Assembly: GCA_028823855.1 (NCBI GenBank)
Contig: JAPPFL010000008.1
Coordinates: forward strand, 1 to 64,000
DNA from: Albidovulum sp.
GTDB lineage: Bacteria > Pseudomonadota > Alphaproteobacteria > Rhodobacterales > Rhodobacteraceae
Direction: 5' to 3'
DNA length: 64,000 nucleotides
Below the pieces are notes generated by a model. The model was not told the DNA's origin. It ran no database searches and saw only the letters and a program-made list of their open reading frames with translations. Positions 1-8,834 of the stretch are shown here, piece by piece (position 1 is the stretch's first letter; every line of letters begins with the position of its first letter). The position numbers and the translations under genes are program-made.

Positions 1-907
1 GCCGAGATCGCGAGCCCCGAATTCCCGGGCGAGCGGCTGATGGTCTGCCCCGACCTGCGCCTTCGCGAGGAGCGGGCGCGCCGACGCGAGGAGCTGCTCT
101 CGAAGACGGAGGAGGTCCTTCGGGAGATCGCGGCCGCCGCCGCGCGCGGAAAGCCCGGGCCGGGCAACCGCGACCGCGCCTTCAAGGCGCTGGGGCGCAG
201 GGCCAGCCGCAGGAAGGTGGAGAAGCACTTCCGCATCGAGGTCCGGGAGGACGGCGTGTCCTGGTCGCGCAACCGGAGCCGAATCGCCGCCGAGGCCCGG
301 CTCGACGGCCTGCGTCGTCCGCACGAGCCTCGGAGCGGGCGACATCGGGGCGGATCGGGCGGTGGAAGCCTGCAAGGCCCTCTCCAGAGTGGAGCGAGCG
401 TTCCGGACAATGAAGACGTCCCGCCTCGAGGTCCGCCCGGTCTTCGTCTACGGCGAGGAGCGCGTCCGGGCGCACGTGTTCCTGTGCATGCTCGCCTGCC
501 ACGTCGAATGGCACATGCGCCGCAGCCTCGCGCCGATTCTCTTCGAAGACGACGACCCGGCAGGCGCGGCGGCGAAGCGGGCGACGCCGGTCGAGACCGC
601 CGAGGTCTCCGACAGAGCGAAGGCCAAGGCGAAATCGAAGAAAACGGCGGACGGCCTGCCGGTCCACGGCATGCCGACGCTGCTCGCCGACCTCGCGACG
701 CCGGCGCTCAACGAGGTGGAGCTGCCGGCGATCCCCGATCGACCCCCGGCCATAGCGTCGCGGCCGACGAAGCTGCAGGCGCGCGCGTTCGACCTGCTCG
801 GAATCGATCCCTCGAAGACGGTTGCCATGCAGTTGGCAGGACGGAAAGGCGGAATACGGGCGATTCCGCCTGCAAACGCTGGGGTTTTCTTTATTTCTTT
901 CGCGTGA
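1..907 (+). pseudogene. IS1634-family transposase, C-terminal part, frameshifted
   Basis: The reading frame is open from the first base, so the N-terminal part lies outside the window. Frame 1 reads to about 312 and then continues in frame 2 (VVRTSLGAGD onward) to the stop at 905-907. The best explanation is loss of two bases at about 313: a single c sits where a codon is expected between LDGL and VVRTS. The second half carries the typical IS1634-type C-terminal block VERAFRTMKT ... VRAHVFLCMLACHVEWHMRR, the end of the DDE catalytic domain. GC content is clearly higher than in the chromosomal genes further on, which suggests acquired DNA. As written it cannot encode a full transposase. Family assignment is from remembered similarity and is fairly firm. 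Confidence 0.8.
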
Positions 908-1146
908 AGTTCAGTCTAAATATGCGGTTATCCTAGTCGCGCGGAAACTGCGATTGCAGACCCCCGTGTCCATACCCGCCGCCTGGGGGGCGAGCTCTAC
1001 GTTCAAGAATTTCAACGGCGCTAGCAAGTGAAACTCTGCCTTAATGTCGTCAGAATCGTCCACCTAGGCGGAGCACGGCTTAGCCCTCGTTTTTGGAACA
1101 ATCTGTATCTGTCCCGGGAAAAGTCTGAATGAACCTCTTCAGCATG

Positions 1147-1165
1147 TCCGGGTGATTGCAAAACA
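1147..1165. repeat. Diverged short repeat, copy 1
   Basis: A 19 bp stretch beginning tccgggtgattgc matches 16 of 19 positions of 1409-1427 in the same orientation. Both copies translate on the minus strand to a similar peptide core (FCNHPD here, FCTHPE in copy 2). This may reflect two relics of one small element; chance similarity is possible. Confidence 0.35.
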
Positions 1166-1408
1166 CGGTCATCCAAACCAGAAGAAACCCTTTGAAGGCG
1201 CAATATCCTTAGCAACTATGTTGCGGATCAAAGGATCCATTTCTGGCTGCTCGATGTACATTAGATGGCCTAAACGGACCGAAGCTGCAAATATGGACAT
1301 CTGAAAAAACATGCGGGGAACGGATCGCAAAATTTGCGACGCTTTTTGCGCCGGGACTTTACCGAAATCGGTTCACGGATATGGTTTTTCATGCTTTTCC
1401 ATGCCTGT

Positions 1409-1427
1409 TCCGGATGAGTGCAAAATA
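1409..1427. repeat. Diverged short repeat, copy 2
   Basis: Second copy of the 19 bp motif at 1147-1165, with three mismatches. On the minus strand it lies inside an open frame reading FVLFCTHPEQAWKSM, but no known domain is visible. Confidence 0.35.
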
Positions 1428-1763
1428 GTACGAAAAGGGCCGAAAACGCGCCTTTCGTAGTCCCGCAAGTTCCCATTCGGATAAACTTACGAGTAGAGAG
1501 TTGCAAGATGGACACCGAACTCCATGCACGGATCTGATATCGAAGTTTCGCGAATTGCCATGGCTGCCCGGGCCATTCTTACCTCGGCCTTTGACAGGGC
1601 GAATTTCCGACGGCGGGCTGCCCGCAGTCTCGCCACGATGCGTTCCCGTATTGTTCTTCCTAAGAGCAATACAACTAACAAACTATGCGTTAACGCCTTT
1701 ATGTTACATTACGTACCTTTGTTGGGTTAATGCCCAAGTGGCATTGCACCGGTTCCATAACGT

Positions 1764-1955
1764 GCAATATTGCAAGAAATGTGTTGGTACCCTAGAAAGC
1801 GCGGTCGCATTCCCGGCCGGTCGCCGATTCATGCCGATACGGTCTCCGCCCTGCAGGAACTCGTGAACAACGGAACATAAGTGACCAAGGCTGCGAAATA
1901 CGTCGCGATAGGACGATCAACCGCATACGGGGTAATCCGGGAAATTCGTCCGTAG
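1764..1955 (+). pseudogene. Serine recombinase (resolvase/invertase) C-terminal remnant
   Basis: One frame reads through RKRGRIPGRSPIHADTV, then a helix-turn-helix-like block VTKAAKYVAIGRSTAYGVIR, and stops at 1953-1955. This is the layout of the C-terminal DNA-binding domain of Tn3-type resolvases and invertases: a linker with a GRKP-like motif, then an HTH ending near a stop. An in-frame TAA sits where the family usually has a serine before the HTH, at about 1878-1880. The catalytic N-terminal domain is absent. A dead fragment of a site-specific recombinase. Confidence 0.55.
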
Positions 1956-1982
1956 CGACCGTTCTTGCTCCGTTTCTCCTTA

Positions 1983-2207
1983 GTGTGGTTGTACGAACAA
2001 ACTATTCGATGGGTTCCCTACAGCCCGGAGCTGAATTAGATGGGGAACATCTTCGGCCATTTGAAGTCAAACAAGCCGGCGAACAGGCTGTTCGACACCG
2101 TCGAAGACGTCCGCGAAACGGTGCTCGAAGCGTGGACCGAGTTCGCCTGGCAGCCCGACCAGATCGCCTCGATCATGACAAGAGAATGGGTGGACCTTCC
2201 GAAATGA
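1983..2207 (+). pseudogene. IS630-family transposase C-terminal remnant
   Basis: The frame reads VPYSPELN, an in-frame TAG at 2037-2039, then MGNIFGHLKSNKPANRLFD and TREWVDLPK, stopping at 2205-2207. IS630-type transposases end with PPYSPELNPxENxWxxLxxN followed by a stretch rich in W and ending in I(A/G)TRxW, which matches well; the TAG replaces the usual proline codon. Only about 70 codons remain, so most of the catalytic domain is missing. It is not functional. Confidence 0.65.
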
Positions 2208-2342
2208 AGATTCGATTCATTTGCCGTGCGTGGCTTTCAACCTGAATTGGTATGATTACGGAATGAGACTAGAAATTGAGAATACCTTCTTATCAGTACT
2301 TTGCGATGCCGTAGCACAGATACAGAAAGTAGGTGATACAAA

Positions 2343-3240
2343 CTAGTTGCGATGGTCTCGGCAAATTGTGCATTTACAATTGGCATGCGTAAAGTGACGC
2401 ACGCCTACGGTGCGTTTAAGTTGCCGATCGGCGCGAGAATAGACTCTTTCAAACAGGCAAGTCTCGCTATTTTCCAAATAGCGGCGTAACGAATAGCCGC
2501 AGAGGTCTGCAAGCTGAACCATGCTCGTTAGTTTGCTGTCAACAAAGAGCGGAGTCTCGATAATTTTCTGAATGTTAATCCACAACGTGCCATTTTGGTG
2601 AAACGTTCTCATCATTCTGGTATGTCTGCGAGCCACGGTTTCATTGTTGTCATGTACGATTAGACCGTAATTGCCGCTACCGTTAGCTCCATCAATGTTT
2701 TGCAGATATCGTTCAAATCGAGAAACTACTTGCTCGAAAGCCTGCTCATCAAGAGATAGCGGCGCAATTTTAGGGTTAAAGTGGATCTTGTCTATACATT
2801 CAGCAAACAGCCTGGCAAATCCCCAACCAGAAACACAATCAGCTACTTCCTTGATAAAACGCCTTCTTTCTGTTAGCGTAAGGTGAATATATGCTTCAGT
2901 CTGCTTATAGTTTTTTCTGATTTGACGGTATGCGCTCTTTTTTTTTGTTTCTCTGCAGTCGAAGCAAATGAGCCGTTCTAGCTTTAGTCACTTCAGCACG
3001 GCGTTGATCGTAGGTAAGTGTTTCGAAATAAATTATTCGCGATTGCTCCAAATACTTCCTCAAGAGCCATGCGGTATGAATTTCGGATTCCCGAAGACCG
3101 TAATCGCTCTTGATTGACGTAACTTCTTGATCAGCTTGGCGCCAGTGCCAGATTGGTATGGACACGCCAGCCAATACAAAATGTGATGTGTTACCAGGAA
3201 TGTCGGGCGTGCCAGATTCGTCAATATAGCAAAGGTGCAA
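2343..3240 (-). pseudogene. DUF3800 protein, frameshifted in an A9 run
   Basis: On the minus strand the N-terminal part reads LHLCYIDESGTPDIPG ... HTAWLLRKYLEQ and the C-terminal part reads IHDNN ... ETPLFVDSKLTSMVQLADL ... YSLRRYLEN. These are the acidic N-terminal motif (YIDESG) and the late D/A-rich motif of DUF3800, a family often seen beside mobile and defence genes. The halves are in different frames. The break lies in a run of nine A on the coding strand (2938-2946); a run of eight would restore a protein of about 300 residues with an uninterrupted middle. A TTG at 3240 with AGGAG eight bases upstream is the likely start. Loss of function, phase variation by slippage, or a homopolymer sequencing error are all possible. 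Confidence 0.75.
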
Positions 3241-3389
3241 ATTCAACTCTCCTGACAAAACGCAAAAAAAAAAGCGACTGGGCTGTTAGGGCCAAAAGCC
3301 CTAAGGCGAGGCGCTTGGCGACTCATCCCAGACGCAATCTTGTACATAGCAATTTGCCCCACTGATGTCAAGAAGGCTTGTTGGCTAGC

Positions 3390-3404
3390 CAGCAATTCCC
3401 GCTA
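3390..3404 (+). repeat. IS terminal inverted repeat (transposase 3' side)
   Basis: 15 bp exact inverted match to 4994-5008. It lies 49 bp beyond the transposase stop. Confidence 0.7.
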
Positions 3405-3452
3405 GGGCGCAATTGATGCGCTGGTTCGAGTTCGGTTTCGCCGCTCGGGATT

Positions 3453-4864
3453 TCAGCAGCCGCAGGCGCAGCGGCGGACGCGCCCCGCATGCGAAGCGTG
3501 CCGGTCCGGCCGATTTTCCTTGACATTGAAGAACCGAGTTCGAGCGCATTCGGACGCATGTCTTCCGGATTGGCAGGGGTAGAGGATGCTTTCAGCTTCG
3601 ATTCCGGGTCCGGGCGTCGCCATCATGCGCCAGAGGGTTTCCCGGTCCGGCAACCTGACCTTGCCGAAGCAATGCCTCAGCTCCTGCCAAAGATAGAGCT
3701 TGTGACCCTGGTACGGCTTCGCCTTTTTTTAACACCGCGCAGCGGCGCTCCAGAACCTGGTCGATCAGGAACGCCAGCAGGCACAGGGTGGCGAAGGCGC
3801 TCGACAGGTTTTCTCCATGACCGAAATTGTGCTCGAATTCGCAACCGCGGTTCTTCAGGGCATTGACAGTTTCGTACTCGATGCGCCAGCGGCTGCGAGC
3901 CGGTCGCACTGCGCGGTTTGCCGTGGTCTTGTCGAGCGGCAGGTCGGCAGCCCGGGACCAGCTCGTTTTTGAGCCGTCCGGGCGCGCTTCCGCACAAACC
4001 AGCAGGTCCCCGCGCATGTGGAACTGGCTTTCGTTCAGGGGCGCGTCGCCCGGCCAGCGGAACTCGTGCGCGGTCCGCCCCTTCTTCGTCCTTTCGGTCT
4101 TCTTCGGGGTCCGCGCCACCGGGTGGTCCTTTGCCCGGTCGTACAGGAACCCGCGGTCGCGGCGCTTGGCGCCGAGGATATAAAGTAGGCCCTTCGAGGC
4201 AGGGCCGTCCTGCCGGACGACGGTCTCCGGATGGGGATGCTTCCGGCGGAAGCCCTCCAATAACCGGCGCGCCGCGTTAATCTCGCAGTCGTTCTCGCTG
4301 GTGCCGTCCTCGTTTTGGATCATCTCCGGCACGACGGGAAAAACAACCCTGTAGTCCGGATACACCAGGGCTCGGGCGAGCATCCGGTGGCAGTAGCTCG
4401 TCGCGCCGTTTCGATGCCGCTTTCGGCAGCAGGCGGCGCAGCGGACCTTGTTCGAGGAGAAATACTGCGTTCCGTCCAGCGACAGCAGCACGTGGCCGTC
4501 GAACGCCGTGAATTGCTCCAGAACCTTGCCGCGCTGCAGCTGGGCGAGCGCCTTGCTGAAGCAGCCGCGCAGCTTCCGGTGGTCGACCCGGTCCAGCCGC
4601 TCACGCATGGAGGTGTCGGAGGGCGGCCGCGCCACGCCGAACAGCGCGCGCAGGATGTGCACGACCGCCGGGTTCCTGCCGCGCCTCGGTATCGAACTGC
4701 GGAGGCAACGGAATCTCCAGGAGGAAGCCGGCCAGGCCGGATGCCAGGCAGTCCCCAGGAGCCATGCCGCGCGAATCGACCGAATCCGGAATCTGCTCGA
4801 ACTCGTCGCAGACGAGCCGAAGCAGCCCCGGCATCGACAAATGCCGGCGCATGACGTTTTTCAT
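3453..4864 (-). pseudogene. IS4-superfamily (DDE) transposase, two frameshifts
   Basis: Three reading-frame pieces together make one transposase of about 470 residues. Residues MKNVMRRHLSMPGLLRLV to EARQ (4864 to about 4680) are followed in another frame by AVVHILRALFGVARPPSDTSMRERLD through GHVLLSLDGTQYFSS, NGATSYCHRML, a CEINAARR stretch and WRIEYETVNALKNRGCEFEHN (to about 3730). A third frame gives KPYQGHKLYLWQELRHCFGK and WRMMATPGPG up to the stop at 3453. The DGTQYFSS and YETVNALK motifs fit a DDE_Tnp_1/IS4-like catalytic core. The second break falls in a run of seven A (3724-3730 on the minus strand); the first is near 4665-4685. Function is lost unless the frameshifts are assembly errors. 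Confidence 0.75.
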
Positions 4865-4993
4865 GCTGCTTTACCTGAAATTTTTTAAAAAAGCATAAAG
4901 CGAATCGTCATATCCGCAAATTCATGAGCAGAAGTCTGCGAAAATTATTTTTTGAACTTTTTAAATAAGTTGAAATATAGAAATATTTTCAAT

Positions 4994-5008
4994 TAGCGGG
5001 AATTGCTG
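4994..5008 (-). repeat. IS terminal inverted repeat (transposase 5' side)
   Basis: Exact reverse complement of 3390-3404. It lies 130 bp upstream of the transposase start, inside an AT-rich leader that probably carries its promoter. Confidence 0.7.
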
Positions 5009-5535
5009 CTGTATCTTGAGAAATTTGGGCGGTTCATTGCAATCCTCCGTTGCCCTTATGCGCCTACTGAATTTACAGGAGCAAAAGCCCGAACAGCAAA
5101 TTCAACTCGACAGAATTTTCATTGATCATGGTGTTCCTCGAATGAATGCTAGAGCAGCTTCCGCCCAATTTCAGAAACAGTTTTCCTTAACAGCGTCCTT
5201 TAAATTTAAGCGGCTGCTTCGACATCGCATTTAACGCGGCACTTCGGTAAAATTCGACAATTGGTCGGGCTCAAGATTGTCCCCGCATGTTCGCAATCAG
5301 GCTTTGTTCTGTTCCCGCCGCGATGAAACTTGGCGGTCAACCGAGCTACATCGCCGTTTGGCGACGCAAGTTCACTTGCAAGGGCAATAATTCCGTATTT
5401 CGCTCTGCGGTTGATCTACGCAACTAATATTTTGCCTTGCCCAAAGCTGAAATTGAAATCGGGATCATCGAGCTCGCACTTGCCTTTACGACTCTCCGGG
5501 AAATGCCCTTTCGCCAATCTCGCCGAGATTCGGAA
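5009..5535. other. Gene-free stretch between IS and glpK
   Basis: Short open frames on the plus strand (5016-5234 and 5330-5539) show no recognisable domain and no good ribosome-binding sites. Probably non-coding or eroded DNA downstream of glpK. Confidence 0.5.
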
Positions 5536-7020
5536 TTAGGATTTGCTTACGAGCGTTCGTTTGACGGCATCCTTCCAGCCAGCGTAGCCGCCGTCGCGAA
5601 CAGATTTCGAGATACAAGGCTCAAACCGGCGTTCCAGAGCCCAACTCTTCGAAAATTCTTCCGGAGGAGGGCAGATGCCGGATTTCAGCCCCGCAAGGTA
5701 CGCAGCTCCGAGCGCCGTGGTTTCCGTAATTACCGGGCGGTCGACCGGAGAATCAAGCTGATCGGCTAAAGCTTGCATCGTCCAGTCGCTCGCCGTCATG
5801 CCTCCGTCGACACGCAGAACGACAGCCTCCATTTCCGGCCAATCCGTCTTCATGGCTTCGATCAGATCGCGGCTTTGGAAAGCGACGCTTTCTAGCGCCG
5901 CACGCGCAAGTTCTGCTGGTCCGCTGCTGCGCGTCAAGCCGAATAAGGCTCCTCGGCATTCGGCGTCCCAATATGGAGCGCCCAGTCCGGTGAATGCCGG
6001 AACCAAGTAAAGCTTTTGTCCAAGGTCGGCCAATTCTGCGAGTGCCTGGGTTTCCGATGCTGAATCGATTATTTTAAGCCCGTCTCGCAGCCATTGGACA
6101 ACAGCTCCGGCAATGAAGATCGAGCCTTCCAATGCGTAGGTCGTTGCTCCATCCAGCCGATAGGCTATCGTCGTCAATAGACGATTCCCGGATGTAACTT
6201 TGTCCTTTCCAGTATTGAGCAGAGCGAAACAGCCGGTGCCGTAGGTGGATTTGAGCATTCCCGGAAAAAAGCAGGCTTGGCCGACAGTGGCCGCTTGCTG
6301 GTCTCCGGCAACCCCGCGAATGGGAATCGAACGGCCGAAGACCGCCGGGTCGGTGTCGCCGAATTCTGCGGAGCAGTCGCGAACCTTGGGCAGCATGCAT
6401 CTAGGTATGTCGAAAATGCTCAAAAGATCGTCGTCCCAGTCGTTCGTCGCGATATTGAAGAGCATCGTGCGCGACGCGTTGGTTGCGTCCGTCACATGCG
6501 ACTTGCCGCCGGTCAGCTTCCATATCAGAAAGCTATCGACGGTGCCGAAAAGCAGTTCGCCGTTATATGCCCGCTGTCGCGCTCCGTCTGCCTTGTCGAG
6601 AATCCAGGATAGTTTCGATGCCGAAAAGTACGGATCGAGCAGCAGACCCGTTTTGTCGCAGACAAGCGGTTCATGACCGTCTTTACGAAGAGACTCGCAA
6701 AAGGACGACGTGCGCCTGTCTTGCCAGACAATTGCGTTTCCAAGAGTTTCGCCGGTGGATTTGTCCCAGACCAGCACTGTCTCCCGCTGGTTGGTTATGC
6801 CTATCGCTGCCACTTTCTCGGAATCAGTCTTGACCATTGCGGATTTCGCAGAATTTATTGTCGACGAATAGATTTCCGACGGATTGTGCTCGACCCAACC
6901 CGAGGCGGGGAAAATCTGCGTGAATTCTTCCTGCCCGCTTGATTTCGGCTTGAGATCGCTATCGAATACGATAGCCCGGCTTGAAGTAGTTCCTTGGTCG
7001 ATCGCGAGAATTGATCCCAT
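5536..7020 (-). CDS. glpK: Glycerol kinase
   Basis: ATP-dependent phosphorylation of glycerol to sn-glycerol 3-phosphate in the cytoplasm. The 494 residues match the usual family length of about 500. The FGGY-family signature is complete: the N-terminal phosphate loop [11 protein letters not shown] (residues 5-15), substrate-binding [10 protein letters not shown] and WQDRR near residues 77-101, GVAGDQQAA in the middle, STYGTGCF, and the C-terminal adenosine motif [11 protein letters not shown]. The start is ATG at 7020 with AGGAG eight bases upstream. No glycerol facilitator, glycerol-phosphate dehydrogenase or glpR lies nearby, so its partners must be elsewhere. It diverges from frmA across 216 bp. 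Confidence 0.95.
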   Translation of the reverse strand: MGSILAIDQGTTSSRAIVFDSDLKPKSSGQEEFTQIFPASGWVEHNPSEIYSSTINSAKSAMVKTDSEKVAAIGITNQRETVLVWDKSTGETLGNAIVWQDRRTSSFCESLRKDGHEPLVCDKTGLLLDPYFSASKLSWILDKADGARQRAYNGELLFGTVDSFLIWKLTGGKSHVTDATNASRTMLFNIATNDWDDDLLSIFDIPRCMLPKVRDCSAEFGDTDPAVFGRSIPIRGVAGDQQAATVGQACFFPGMLKSTYGTGCFALLNTGKDKVTSGNRLLTTIAYRLDGATTYALEGSIFIAGAVVQWLRDGLKIIDSASETQALAELADLGQKLYLVPAFTGLGAPYWDAECRGALFGLTRSSGPAELARAALESVAFQSRDLIEAMKTDWPEMEAVVLRVDGGMTASDWTMQALADQLDSPVDRPVITETTALGAAYLAGLKSGICPPPEEFSKSWALERRFEPCISKSVRDGGYAGWKDAVKRTLVSKS

Positions 7021-7175
7021 TTCGCTCTCCTAATTTTGAGGCTTCCGAATATTAACAGCGCAGCACGATGCGTAAAGGATGAAACTCGAACTTGATCACG
7101 CGGGACTTCAACCGCTCCAGCGGAAAAAAGAGGTCGCCAATGCTGCGCCATGTAGGCAAATTCGCCGTTTTACGC

Positions 7176-7202
7176 TTGAATTAGCAGGCGTGCTGCTACA
7201 AT
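7176..7202 (+). promoter_or_regulatory. Possible sigma-70 promoter of frmA
   Basis: TTGAAT at 7176-7181 and TACAAT at 7197-7202 resemble -35 and -10 boxes, but the spacer is 15 bp, shorter than the usual 16-18. It lies 34 bp before the frmA start, and GGAGA at 7226-7230 is a good ribosome-binding site. Confidence 0.35.
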
Positions 7203-7236
7203 CATATCTAATCGCTAATCTTATCGGAGATATATT

Positions 7237-8367
7237 ATGCAAACACGCGCCGCGGTTGCGATAGAAGCCGGCAAGCCGCTGGAAATCATGGATGTCAATT
7301 TGGAAGCGCCCAAGGAAGGGGAAGTCCTGGTAGAAATCAAGGCGACGGGGATTTGCCATACGGACGAATTCACTCTTTCCGGAGCGGACCCCGAAGGAAT
7401 TTTCCCCGCTATATTGGGCCACGAAGGCGCTGGCGTTGTCGTCGACACTGGACCGGGCGTAACAACCGTGAGCGAGGGCGACCACGTTATCCCTCTCTAT
7501 ACCCCGGAGTGTCGCGAATGCCCTTCATGCCTGTCGCGAAAGACGAACCTGTGCACGGCCATTCGCGCGACGCAGGGTCAAGGGCTAATGCCGGACGGAA
7601 CTAGCAGGTTCTCTACGCTGGATGGAGACCCGATCCTCCATTACATGGGGTGCTCGACGTTTTCCGGGCATACGGTTCTGCCTGAAATCGCTGTCGCGAA
7701 AGTTCGGAATGATGCTCCTTTCGACAAGATTTGCTATATCGGTTGCGGCGTTACGACCGGACTGGGCGCGGTCATGAACACGGCAGGCGTCGAGCCCGGG
7801 GCTAGAGTGATCGTATTTGGGCTTGGCGGCATCGGCTTGAATGTCATTCAAGGGCTCAGGCTTGTCGGCGCCGACATGATTGTCGGCGTGGACGTTAACC
7901 CCGCAAAGAAAGAGTGGGGCGAAAAGTTCGGCATGACTCACTTCGTCAATCCGAAGGAAGTCGAAGGCGATCTCGTGCCGTATCTCGTGGACTTGACCAA
8001 AACGCCAGCCGACCCAATAGGAGGTGCCGACTATACGTTCGACTGCACTGGCAATGTTCAGGTTATGCGCGATGCGCTGGAATGCAGCCATCGCGGCTGG
8101 GGCCAATCGATCATAATCGGTGTCGCTCCGGCCGGGGCAGAGATATCGACTCGCCCATTCCAGCTTGTTACCGGAAGAGTTTGGAAGGGAACTGCCTTTG
8201 GCGGTGCTCGCGGGCGGACCGATGTTCCAAAAATCGTGGATTGGTACATGGACGGCAAGATTGAGATCGATCCGATGATCACGCACACGCTCTCTCTCGA
8301 CAATATCAATTCCGGATTCGAACTGATGCACGCAGGAGAGTCGATTCGTTCAGTCGTCGTTTACTGA
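7237..8367 (+). CDS. frmA: S-(hydroxymethyl)glutathione dehydrogenase
   Basis: Class III zinc alcohol dehydrogenase that oxidises S-hydroxymethylglutathione (formaldehyde plus glutathione) to S-formylglutathione with NAD+. Also known as adhC or flhA. 376 residues, the full family length. Catalytic zinc ligands Cys40, His62 and Cys170 are present, as is the structural zinc site Cys92, Cys95, Cys98, Cys106 (ECRECPSCLSRKTNLC). The NAD-binding Rossmann loop is GLGGIGLN near residue 194. The next enzyme of the pathway, fghA, lies 1.6 kb downstream on the same strand, with an mbfA-like gene between them. With fdhA at 38.6 kb this gives formaldehyde oxidation to CO2. Confidence 0.95.
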   Translation: MQTRAAVAIEAGKPLEIMDVNLEAPKEGEVLVEIKATGICHTDEFTLSGADPEGIFPAILGHEGAGVVVDTGPGVTTVSEGDHVIPLYTPECRECPSCLSRKTNLCTAIRATQGQGLMPDGTSRFSTLDGDPILHYMGCSTFSGHTVLPEIAVAKVRNDAPFDKICYIGCGVTTGLGAVMNTAGVEPGARVIVFGLGGIGLNVIQGLRLVGADMIVGVDVNPAKKEWGEKFGMTHFVNPKEVEGDLVPYLVDLTKTPADPIGGADYTFDCTGNVQVMRDALECSHRGWGQSIIIGVAPAGAEISTRPFQLVTGRVWKGTAFGGARGRTDVPKIVDWYMDGKIEIDPMITHTLSLDNINSGFELMHAGESIRSVVVY

Positions 8368-8834
8368 TCCTGAACGCGCCGTGCAAATGCGGCAATGCCG
8401 GCGCACATACGGTCAATCGCCTAATGGAACGGCCAAATCGCCGTTCCTAAAGCAGAGAATTGCTAGGGCGGCCTGCCTTGCGCGGGCGTTGAACGTTTGT
8501 AGATTTCCAAGGCACGCCGACGATCGCCGTTCGAATCGATCTACAGGATTCAGGCTGCAAATAGTTTCAATTGCGTAAGCGAAATTGCTTTTGGCGACTG
8601 CTCGAAATTTTTCGCTGTCCTGACTTCGGCCGGACGAACCAAATAAATTTTGGCGGATAGGCAAGCCATTTGGATTTCCGGCCCGCGAATTCGCGTGGCA
8701 TTAATCCGAGCAGGCTAAATCGAGAGCAAAATAACCTGCTCCTCGAAGCCGCTTGAAATTTCAGCATTGAAAATCGTCGGTGCGACGCATAGGTTTCGAA
8801 GCATTGGACATGTTTTTCGCCGGGGGCGAACGAG
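8368..8834. other. Gene-free stretch
   Basis: No recognisable coding sequence between frmA and the ferritin-like gene. Short open frames on both strands lack domains and start signals. Confidence 0.5.

Larger units (their letters stand above)
908..1763. other. Gene-free stretch after IS remnant
   Basis: No convincing coding sequence on either strand. It holds one diverged short repeat pair (1147-1165 and 1409-1427, listed separately). The stretch lies between two mobile-element relics and is probably eroded mobile DNA. Confidence 0.5.
3390..5008 (-). mobile_element. 1.6 kb insertion sequence with 15 bp terminal inverted repeats
   Basis: A perfect 15 bp inverted repeat, cagcaattcccgcta at 3390-3404 and its reverse complement at 4994-5008, encloses one transposase gene read on the minus strand. 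The inside is strongly GC-rich compared with the AT-rich DNA just after 4865, except for an AT-rich lead of about 130 bp before the transposase. I see no convincing target-site duplication. The boundary is defined by the repeats and is independent of the family call. Confidence 0.7.

Noticed and set aside
182..667. Long minus-strand frame opposite the IS1634 remnant
   Set aside because: Arg/Ala-rich shadow of the transposase frame; no domain.
40..936. A 298-residue open frame
   Set aside because: Only its first about 90 residues belong to the transposase; the rest is Arg/Gly/Pro-rich out-of-frame translation of GC-rich DNA.
3827..4888. Several long plus-strand frames opposite the IS transposase
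   Set aside because: Antisense shadows in GC-rich DNA; composition dominated by R, A, G and P.
7585..8331. 248-residue minus frame inside frmA
   Set aside because: Antisense shadow of an intact conserved enzyme.
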